DNA of 34,749 nucleotides. Origin: Exilibacterium sp. Lineage in GTDB: Bacteria > Pseudomonadota > Gammaproteobacteria > Pseudomonadales > Cellvibrionaceae. The stretch spans positions 1 to 34,749 of the forward strand of contig JANQMH010000111.1 in assembly GCA_028280195.1 (NCBI GenBank), written 5' to 3'. The notes below the pieces were generated by a model that was not told the DNA's origin, made no database searches, and saw only the letters and a program-made list of their open reading frames with translations. How positions within the stretch are numbered: the stretch's first letter is position 1; the number at the start of each line of letters is the position of its first letter. The translations under genes and the position numbers were made by a program. Positions 22,731-28,894 of this stretch are shown here, one piece after another.

Positions 22731-23870
22731 ATGTTGGATGCATCACAGCGAAACGACAAAAACCTGCAGGCCGATTTGAGTTTCAGCCGCTCTCTGGTGC
22801 CTTTGAAGGCCATGACTGCCAGTCATTTGACGGTGCTGCTGCAAAGCGGTGCGGTGGAAACGGTATTTGCCGGGCAGCAGTTGTTTGCCGAGGGCGCCTA
22901 CGAAAACAGCCATGTTTTTCTGCTGCACGGCGAGGTGGAACTGAGCAGCCGCCGCGGCGAAACGCAGCTGGCCTCGGCGCGCGCGCTGATCCACCCGCTG
23001 GCACACAGCCGGCCGCGGCGCTTCAGCGCGCGGGCAAAAACCGATTGCAGTGTGCTGCGCCTGGACAGCGAAGCGCTCGACAAGCTGCTGACCTGGAGCC
23101 AGGTGAGCGAGTATCTGCGGGTCGATATCGCCTACCAGCGCGATCTGGACGAGGACGCCGAGTGGATGATGACGGTGTTGAAGTCCAACCTGTTTTTCAA
23201 AGTGCCGCCGATCAATGTGCAGCAGATTTTCTCGCGCCTGACACCGATGCTGGTGGATGCCGGCGAAGTCATACTGCGTCAGGGCGAGATCGGTGACGGC
23301 TGTTATTTCATCAAAGAGGGCGAGGCTGTCGTGACCCGCTCGCCCGACGGCCACAGCAGGCCGCAGCGGCTCGCCACCATCGGTGTCGGCCGCTGCTTCG
23401 GCGAGGATGCACTGCTCACGGCCGGCGTGCGCAATGCCACCGTCACCATGCGCAGCGCCGGGGTGATAATGCGGCTGGAGAAAAACGACTTCATCGTGCT
23501 GCTGCGCGAGCCGCAGGTCCAGAGCCTGCCGGTGGCACAATTGCTGGGCGAGATCGCCGCCGGTGCGGTAGTGATCGACGTGCGCACCGAGGAGGAGTAC
23601 AGCGCCGGTCATATCCGCCAGGCTGTCAATATTCCGCTGAACCTGCTGCGCATCAAATCCCGGCTACTGCGGCAGCCCGGGCGCTATATCATCTACTGCA
23701 ACAGCGGTCGTCGCAGTCAGGCCGCCGCACACCTGTTGCACCAGCGGGGTTTCCAGGCCCTGGCGCTGGCACAGGGGGTCGACAGTATCGAGGCCGGGCT
23801 GTGGCGGGAGCTGGAGCAGACCGGGCAGAATTTCATGCTGCGCGACGGTCAGGTGGTTCGGGGCCAGTAG
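22731..23870 (+). CDS. Protein with two cyclic-nucleotide-binding domains and a C-terminal rhodanese domain
   Basis: This 379-aa protein has three domains. The first cNMP-binding fold (about 30-130) is degenerate, lacking the GE...R phosphate cassette. The second (about 150-262) has the intact cassette FGEDALLTAGVRNATV (223-238; Glu225, Arg234) and GDGCYFIKEGEA. The rhodanese domain (about 268-362) has VIDVRTEEEYSAGHI and the active loop CNSGRR (Cys323). By family, cAMP or cGMP binding could control sulfur or persulfide transfer. No helix-turn-helix is present, so it is not a Crp-type regulator. ATG 22731 has GGTGAG 8 nt upstream. Its end overlaps the convergent DUF1853 gene by 22 bp. Confidence 0.88.
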   Translation: MLDASQRNDKNLQADLSFSRSLVPLKAMTASHLTVLLQSGAVETVFAGQQLFAEGAYENSHVFLLHGEVELSSRRGETQLASARALIHPLAHSRPRRFSARAKTDCSVLRLDSEALDKLLTWSQVSEYLRVDIAYQRDLDEDAEWMMTVLKSNLFFKVPPINVQQIFSRLTPMLVDAGEVILRQGEIGDGCYFIKEGEAVVTRSPDGHSRPQRLATIGVGRCFGEDALLTAGVRNATVTMRSAGVIMRLEKNDFIVLLREPQVQSLPVAQLLGEIAAGAVVIDVRTEEEYSAGHIRQAVNIPLNLLRIKSRLLRQPGRYIIYCNSGRRSQAAAHLLHQRGFQALALAQGVDSIEAGLWRELEQTGQNFMLRDGQVVRGQ

Positions 23871-24817
23871 TCCGGCACCACCATATGCAGGGGGGCATCG
23901 CCGCTGCCGCGGGCGCGCCCGCTTTCCCAGGCACGCAGCATCAGCGGCTGGCGATGTGCGGCAAAGTGGCTGTTCAGCAGGCGCCGCAGTGCCGCACCGC
24001 TGTGGGTCTGCAGGCTGGCGGGGGCTGTCGGCGCCAGCCATTGCAGGCGCGGCAGCAGCTCCCAGTCCGCATCCGCGCTGCGCGCGAGGAAGTCTCTCAG
24101 ATAGTGCCAGCTGCCGCGGATATGGGCGCAGTTGGCACCGGCCGGCGGCGCCATCCGGCAGTGGCCGGGGTAGAGCAGGACACCGCGCAGAAACAGCCGG
24201 CGGGTGAGATGGGCGGGGTCGATATGCAGCGGGCTCAGCAGTGGCTGCGCCGCCGCCTGCCGCGCCAGCTGCAGCTGCCGCTGCAGCAGGTGGGTAAGCT
24301 TGATATCGAGCCTGTCGCGACAGTTCGGCCCCAGCCACTGCGCCCAGTCGCTGGCGGCCGCGCCGCTCGCGATGGCGGCCGCCCTGCCGGCGGGGGCGGG
24401 CGTGCCGAGGTAGAATTTCACTGCGGTCTCGGTGTGAACCGCGGCCGCGCCACCGCTGCCGCTGAACAAAAAGTCGAATTCTCCCAGGGTCTTGCCGCGC
24501 CGGCGCACCTGCAGGTTCTGCGCGCGCAATACCAGCCCGTCGCGCTGGCGGCACAGCGGCGAGCGGAAGAAAAACGCTACCAGGTTTTCAAAGTAGATAC
24601 CGAGCCGCCGGCTGGGCCGGTCCCGCAGGTGTTGCAGCAGCGCCTGCGGGTCGGCATCGAGGCATTGCAGCCACTGCCTGTCACGCTCGCCGGCGGTGCG
24701 CCGGTCGAGTGCGATCGACTGTCCGCCGGGCAGGTACTGCATCAGTGGCGGGCTGAACAGACTCCAGGCGAGATCTCTGACCGGCGCCTGTTGCAACGCA
24801 TTCCAAATCGCCAGCAA
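23849..24817 (-). CDS. DUF1853 family protein
   Basis: This 322-aa protein has the family's conserved blocks: RRLGIYFENLVAFFF, LGEFDFLF, AVHTETAVKFYLG, WLGPNCRDRLDIK and LTHLLQRQLQLAR. The Glu-Asp-Phe and Glu-x-Ala-Val-Lys-Phe patterns recall a PD-(D/E)xK nuclease-like core; that link is my inference. The function of DUF1853 is unknown. The start is TTG 24817, supported by GGAG 7 nt upstream; no ATG or GTG fits better. It diverges from nadK over a 117-bp gap with a 14-bp palindrome. Its 3' end is antisense to the cNMP/rhodanese gene. Confidence 0.82.
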   Translation of the reverse strand: MLAIWNALQQAPVRDLAWSLFSPPLMQYLPGGQSIALDRRTAGERDRQWLQCLDADPQALLQHLRDRPSRRLGIYFENLVAFFFRSPLCRQRDGLVLRAQNLQVRRRGKTLGEFDFLFSGSGGAAAVHTETAVKFYLGTPAPAGRAAAIASGAAASDWAQWLGPNCRDRLDIKLTHLLQRQLQLARQAAAQPLLSPLHIDPAHLTRRLFLRGVLLYPGHCRMAPPAGANCAHIRGSWHYLRDFLARSADADWELLPRLQWLAPTAPASLQTHSGAALRRLLNSHFAAHRQPLMLRAWESGRARGSGDAPLHMVVPDYWPRTT

Positions 24818-24851
24818 CTATACTCTCCAGGGTGGTGGGACTTTATGCGGA

Positions 24852-24903
24852 GCCTGCCGGCAGGCCCCCCGGTTGTGCCGATTCTAGCATTTGCCGCTAT
24901 AAT
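24852..24903 (+). promoter_or_regulatory. Perfect 14-bp palindrome and -10 box upstream of nadK
   Basis: GCCTGCCGGCAGGC (24852-24865) is a perfect palindrome in the DUF1853/nadK divergent gap. A perfect -10 hexamer TATAAT lies at 24898-24903, 31 bp before the nadK start. The best -35 is poor (TTGTGC at 24873, spacer 19). The palindrome could bind a regulator or form a hairpin. Confidence 0.5.
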
Positions 24904-24934
24904 GCGGGGCCGAGTTGCAACGGCAGACAGTACT

Positions 24935-25816
24935 ATGGCGGAATTCACCCGCATCGGATTGATTGGTCGATTGGGTAGCGACACGGCGGTCTACTCCCTC
25001 AAGCGCCTCATTCATTTCCTGCAAAAGCAAGGCAACGAGGTGATTCTGGAAGAGGAAACCGCCCGCGTACTGCCCGATCACGCGATGCCCACGGTCAGCA
25101 ATGAAGGCCTCGGTAAGCGCTGTGATCTGGTGATTGTCGTCGGCGGCGATGGCAGCCTGCTGGGTGCGGCGCGCATGCTGGCAAAGTTCAATGTACCGCT
25201 GCTGGGGGTCAACCGCGGCCGGCTCGGTTTTCTGACCGATATCACCCCGGAGGAAATCGAGGTCAAGGTCGGCGAAGTGCTGGCTGGCAAATACATGATG
25301 GAGAGCCGCTTTCTGCTCGATATGACCGTGATCCGCAAAGGGCAGTTGATCGGTGGCGGCGAAGCGCTGAATGACGTGGTCGTGCACCCGGGAAAGTTTA
25401 TTCGCATGATCGAGTTCGAGCTGTATATCGACGGGCAATTTGTCTACAGCCAACGCTCCGACGGCATGATCGTATCGACGCCAACGGGCTCGACCGCTTA
25501 CGCCCTGAGCGGCGGCGGGCCGATCATGCACCCCAAGCTCGACGCCATCGTCATGGTGCCCATGTACCCGCACACGCTCAGCAGCCGGCCCATCGTCGTC
25601 GACGGCAACAGCGAAATCAAACTGCTGATCGGCGAGCAGAACAGCGCCTACCCGCACGTTACCTGCGACGGTCAGACACACGTGGTCACCGAGCCTGGAG
25701 ATGAAGTGCATATGCACAAGAAGCCGCACAAGCTGCATCTGATTCACCCTCTCAATCACAACTTTTATGAAACCTGCCGCAATAAACTGGGCTGGGGCAG
25801 CCATCTGGTGAAGTGA
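24935..25816 (+). CDS. nadK: NAD kinase
   Basis: This 293-aa enzyme phosphorylates NAD to NADP with ATP or polyphosphate and is essential in most bacteria. It shows the GGDGS motif (70-74) of the NAD kinase/diacylglycerol kinase fold and the NAD-binding loop NRGRLGFLTDI. Also present are LNDVVVHPGKF and the glycine-rich STPTGSTAYALSGGGP. ATG 24935 gives the usual length and the typical opening FTRIGLIGR. An in-frame ATG at 24902 overlaps the -10 box and is rejected. It heads the same-strand run of metallophosphoesterase, rhomboid, YeaC, DUF2797 and pepN. Confidence 0.97.
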   Translation: MAEFTRIGLIGRLGSDTAVYSLKRLIHFLQKQGNEVILEEETARVLPDHAMPTVSNEGLGKRCDLVIVVGGDGSLLGAARMLAKFNVPLLGVNRGRLGFLTDITPEEIEVKVGEVLAGKYMMESRFLLDMTVIRKGQLIGGGEALNDVVVHPGKFIRMIEFELYIDGQFVYSQRSDGMIVSTPTGSTAYALSGGGPIMHPKLDAIVMVPMYPHTLSSRPIVVDGNSEIKLLIGEQNSAYPHVTCDGQTHVVTEPGDEVHMHKKPHKLHLIHPLNHNFYETCRNKLGWGSHLVK

Positions 25817-25850
25817 CGGCGGAACGCGGGCGCATGAGTCGAGGTGTGGC

Positions 25851-26831
25851 GTGCTAGCCAACGCAGTAACGGGTTATGACATCATCGGCGATGTACACGG
25901 CTGTGCCGAGACCCTGGTGCGGCTGCTGGCGCGCCTCGGCTACAGCAAGCGCGCCGGTGTCTACCGCCATCCGCAGCGCCAGGCCGTGTTCCTCGGCGAC
26001 GTGGTGGACCGCGGCCCGCATATCCGCGAGGCGCTGCATCTGGTTTACGATATGGTGGCCGGCGGGGCGGCGCAGATGGTCATGGGCAACCACGAGTACA
26101 ATGCTCTCGGTTATACCATTCCGGCGCCGCCGGGCAGTGGCCGCCGCTATCTGCGCGAACACAACGAGCGCCACAACCGCCTGATCGCCGAAACCCTGGA
26201 GCAGTTTGCCAACCACCCGGCTGACTGGCGCGACTTTCTCGACTGGTTTCTGACTCTGCCGCTGTTTCTCGAGCTGCCCGGCTGCCGCGTGGTGCACGCC
26301 TGCTGGGACCGGCAGCTGATCCGCACGTTCAAGCAGCGCTTTGCCAGTAATTGTGTCGACATCGACTTCATCGTCGAGTCGGCGGAGAAAAACTCCTTTG
26401 CCGGCCAGGTGATGGACCGCCTTACCCGGGGCACCGATATGCGCCTTCCCGGCGACTGCGTGCTGCACAGTCGCGACGGTTATCAGCGCCACTTTTTTCG
26501 CACCAAATTCTGGGCCCGGGACCCGCAGACCTACCGCGACGTGGCGTTTCAGCCCGACCCGCTGCCGGACAGTATCGCCGACCGGCCGATCAGCAGCGCA
26601 GACCGCCGCAAGCTGCTGACCTATGACATCGAGGAGCCGCCGCTGTTTGTCGGTCACTACTGGCTGCAGGGCAGGCCGCGGCCGATCCAGCCCAATATCG
26701 CCTGTCTCGACTACAGCGCGGTGAAATACGGCCGCCTGGCCGCCTATCGCTACGACGGCGAGGCGCAACTGAGCGCGGATAAATTTGTCTGGGTATATGT
26801 CGATCCACCACAGTGGCCAGGGGAGGGTTAG
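25851..26831 (+). CDS. Calcineurin-like metallophosphoesterase (PPP/ApaH-like)
   Basis: This 326-aa protein has the phosphoprotein-phosphatase superfamily motifs. They are DIIGDVHG (Asp14, His16), FLGDVVDRGP (Asp50), MGNHEYNA (Asn80, His81) and a late His in FVGHYWLQG. They bind two metal ions for phosphomonoester or dinucleoside polyphosphate hydrolysis. Diadenosine tetraphosphate or protein phosphate are family-level possibilities. GTG 25851 follows GAGG; no ATG fits. It starts 34 bp after nadK, and the rhomboid gene starts 3 bp after its stop, so the three are probably co-transcribed. Confidence 0.88.
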   Translation: MLANAVTGYDIIGDVHGCAETLVRLLARLGYSKRAGVYRHPQRQAVFLGDVVDRGPHIREALHLVYDMVAGGAAQMVMGNHEYNALGYTIPAPPGSGRRYLREHNERHNRLIAETLEQFANHPADWRDFLDWFLTLPLFLELPGCRVVHACWDRQLIRTFKQRFASNCVDIDFIVESAEKNSFAGQVMDRLTRGTDMRLPGDCVLHSRDGYQRHFFRTKFWARDPQTYRDVAFQPDPLPDSIADRPISSADRRKLLTYDIEEPPLFVGHYWLQGRPRPIQPNIACLDYSAVKYGRLAAYRYDGEAQLSADKFVWVYVDPPQWPGEG

Positions 26832-26834
26832 CCT

Positions 26835-27680
26835 GTGCAGGGCTGGTTAAAAGTGGCAAGTATTCCCGGCGAGGTCGACCTCGCCCGGCTCAGTTCCTAT
26901 CTGTACCAGCAGAAGCTGGCCCACAAAGTCACCGAAGAGGTGGGGCAGCAGGTAATCTGGGTACAGCACAGCGAGCATATCGAGCCGCTGCGGCGCCTGC
27001 TGGAGCAGTTTCTGCTCGGCGATATCGCCATCGAGGCCAGTGCCGGCGAGGCGCCGCCGGCCGCCGAGCGGCTGGTCCAGCGGCTGCGGCGCCACTGGCG
27101 GGTGCGGCCGGTGACCTTCAGCTCTCTGGTGCTCAGCGTGCTGGGTGCGCTGCTGGTCTACCTGGACGGCGGTCTGGACTGGGTCCGGTATTTGAGTTTC
27201 GATCGCCAGCAGCTGCTGGCCGGTGAACTGTGGCGCCTGGCGACACCCGTATTTCTGCATTTCGGACCCTTTCACATCGCCTTTAACGGCATGTGGCTGT
27301 GGGTGCTCGGCACCAAGCTGGAGGCGTTCATGGGCCCGTCGCGGCTGCTGGGCCTGATCCTGGTGATCGGCGTATTGTCCAATACCGCCCAGCACCTGTG
27401 GAGCGGCACCGCGCTGTTCGGCGGCATGTCGGGGGTCATTTACGGTCTGATCGGTTTTATCTGGCTGCGCCAGCGCCTGGCGCCGGTGGCGGTGCTGGCG
27501 CTGCCGCCGGGTATTATCGGCTTCATGCTGTTCTGGCTAGTGCTGTGTATGTCGGGTGTGGTCACCTGGATCGCCCAGGTGGGCATCGCCAATGCCGCGC
27601 ATCTGGCCGGCCTGGTGGTGGGCGCCGTGGCCGGTGTGCTTTCGGCCGGGCGCGCCGCGCCGCGCCGGCAGCAGCCATAG
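26835..27680 (+). CDS. Rhomboid family intramembrane serine protease (GlpG-like)
   Basis: This 281-aa protein has an N-terminal cytoplasmic domain (1-80) of GlpG type, then about six membrane segments. Catalytic Ser199 is in FGGMSGVIYG (GxSG) and His256 in NAAHLAG. The conserved HFGPFHIAFN (His147, Asn151) forms the oxyanion region. It cleaves membrane proteins within or next to their transmembrane helix; the substrate is unknown. GTG 26835 is preceded by AGGGGAGGG. It begins 3 bp after the metallophosphoesterase stop. The stop TAG is followed by a 15-bp tandem repeat in which further in-frame TAG codons recur. Confidence 0.9.
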   Translation: MQGWLKVASIPGEVDLARLSSYLYQQKLAHKVTEEVGQQVIWVQHSEHIEPLRRLLEQFLLGDIAIEASAGEAPPAAERLVQRLRRHWRVRPVTFSSLVLSVLGALLVYLDGGLDWVRYLSFDRQQLLAGELWRLATPVFLHFGPFHIAFNGMWLWVLGTKLEAFMGPSRLLGLILVIGVLSNTAQHLWSGTALFGGMSGVIYGLIGFIWLRQRLAPVAVLALPPGIIGFMLFWLVLCMSGVVTWIAQVGIANAAHLAGLVVGAVAGVLSAGRAAPRRQQP

Positions 27681-27725
27681 CAGTAGCAGACTTAGCAATA
27701 GCAGACTTAGCAGTAGCAGCCATGG
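27681..27725 (+). repeat. 15-bp tandem repeat (3 copies) after the rhomboid stop
   Basis: The units are CAGTAGCAGACTTAG (27681), CAATAGCAGACTTAG (27696) and CAGTAGCAGCCATGG (27711). In the rhomboid frame the stop at 27678 is followed by more in-frame TAG codons at 27684, 27693, 27699, 27708 and 27714. The end of the rhomboid gene itself (CAGCAGCCATAG) resembles the last unit, so the array may have grown from the stop-codon region. Confidence 0.8.
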
Positions 27726-27759
27726 TCGGCGCCTGGCCGGGTTGCTATAATCGGCGCCT
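27726..27759 (+). promoter_or_regulatory. Extended -10 promoter between two 9-bp direct repeats, upstream of yeaC
   Basis: TGCTATAAT (27743-27751) is a perfect extended -10 element. It is bracketed by two copies of TCGGCGCCT (27726-27734 and 27751-27759), 25 bp apart. This could start a separate transcript for yeaC, DUF2797 and pepN. The repeats may be regulator sites. Confidence 0.45.
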
Positions 27760-27777
27760 CGGTCGATGGGAGGTAGT

Positions 27778-28047
27778 ATGGATTTCAAGCAACTGCTCGG
27801 CACGCTGAACGCGGAGATGTATGAAAACCTGAAGCGCGCGGTGGAGTTGGGCAAGTGGCCGGACGGGCGCAGATTGACCCCCGAGCAGCGCCAGTTGAGC
27901 CTGCAGGCGGTGATCGCCTATGAAGTCAAACACCTGCCGCAACACCAGCGCAGCGGCTATATCCCGCCGCAGCCGCACAGCCACTGCGGCGCCGGTGACG
28001 AGGTGGCCGCTGCCGATGCCGAACAGCCGCTGAACTGGCGCCATTGA
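27778..28047 (+). CDS. yeaC: DUF1315 family protein (YeaC)
   Basis: This 89-aa protein matches E. coli YeaC as remembered over its core (MYENLKRAVELGKWPDG, then LTPEQRQLSLQAVI). The family is small, soluble and of unknown function. ATG 27778 has GGGAGG 5 nt upstream; an ATG four codons earlier overlaps that site and is rejected. Its stop overlaps the DUF2797 start by one base (TGATG), so translation is coupled. The C-terminus carries a His/Pro-rich stretch (PPQPHSHCG) not typical of E. coli YeaC. Confidence 0.88.
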   Translation: MDFKQLLGTLNAEMYENLKRAVELGKWPDGRRLTPEQRQLSLQAVIAYEVKHLPQHQRSGYIPPQPHSHCGAGDEVAAADAEQPLNWRH

Positions 28048-28877
28048 TGGCCGCTGTGATTGCCAGCGGCCGGCTGCAGAAAATGCGCGCCGAGCTGTGT
28101 GAGCCCGTGGCCTACAGCCTGCCGGTCGGGGAAACGGAAGTGGCCCTCAATCCCCATATCGGCAAACCGCTGGAGCTGCGCTTCGGCGGCGAGATACGCT
28201 GCCTGCACTGTGACCGCAAGACCAATAAGAGCTTCAATCAAGGCTATTGTTACCCCTGTTTCAAGCGCCTGGCGCGCTGCGACCAGTGTATTGTCAGCCC
28301 GGAAAAATGCCATTTTGATCAGGGTACCTGCCGCGAACCGGACTGGGCCAAAGATTTCTGCATGACCGACCACATTGTCTACCTGGCCAATTCCTCGGGT
28401 CCCAAGGTGGGTATCACCCGCGCTTCGCAGCTGCCGACCCGCTGGATCGATCAGGGCGCGGTGCAGGCGCTGCCGCTGCTGCGGGTGCAGACCCGCCAGC
28501 AGTCGGGCCTGGTGGAGGACTATCTGCGCCAGTTCATCGGCGATAAAACCAACTGGCGCGCCATGCTCAAAGGCCAGGCGGCGGCGCAGGACCTGCCCGC
28601 GCTGGCGCAGTCGCTGCAGCAGCGGGCCGCGCCCGTCATCGCCGAGCTGCAGGCGCGCTGGGGGCTGCAGGCGGTGCAGCTGGTGCGGGACGCGGCGGTG
28701 GTGTCGATCCGCTACCCGGTGCTGGAATACCCGGGCAAAGTCAGCAGCCATAATTTCGACAAACAGGCCGTCGTCGCCGGCCGCCTGATGGGGATTAAGG
28801 GGCAGTATCTGATACTGGACAGCGGGGTATTGAATATCCGCAAATTCGGCGCCTACCATATCGAGTTGGCCGCCTAA
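28047..28877 (+). CDS. DUF2797 family zinc-ribbon/GIY-YIG-like protein
   Basis: This 276-aa protein has a Cys-rich centre (about 50-110). CLHCDRKTNKSF, CYPCFKRLARCDQC, KCHFDQGTC and FCMTDH supply enough pairs for two zinc sites. This is followed by HIVYLANSSGPKVGITR and RWIDQGAVQALPL, a GIY-YIG-like segment that defines DUF2797. The function is unknown; a nucleic-acid role is suggested by the fold. ATG 28047 overlaps the yeaC stop. pepN starts 17 bp after its stop. The pairing yeaC-DUF2797-pepN is, as I recall, shared with Pseudomonas. Confidence 0.88.
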   Translation: MAAVIASGRLQKMRAELCEPVAYSLPVGETEVALNPHIGKPLELRFGGEIRCLHCDRKTNKSFNQGYCYPCFKRLARCDQCIVSPEKCHFDQGTCREPDWAKDFCMTDHIVYLANSSGPKVGITRASQLPTRWIDQGAVQALPLLRVQTRQQSGLVEDYLRQFIGDKTNWRAMLKGQAAAQDLPALAQSLQQRAAPVIAELQARWGLQAVQLVRDAAVVSIRYPVLEYPGKVSSHNFDKQAVVAGRLMGIKGQYLILDSGVLNIRKFGAYHIELAA

Positions 28878-28894
28878 TACTTAAGGACTTGACG

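Noticed and set aside
23801-24934. Long upstream extension of the nadK frame (671-aa open frame)
   Set aside because: It runs antisense through the DUF1853 gene, has Arg/Gln/Ala-rich shadow composition, and NAD kinases begin at FTRIGLIGR.
27681-27725. 15-bp repeats as a CRISPR or iteron array
   Set aside because: Only three units, no spacers and no replication or cas genes nearby.
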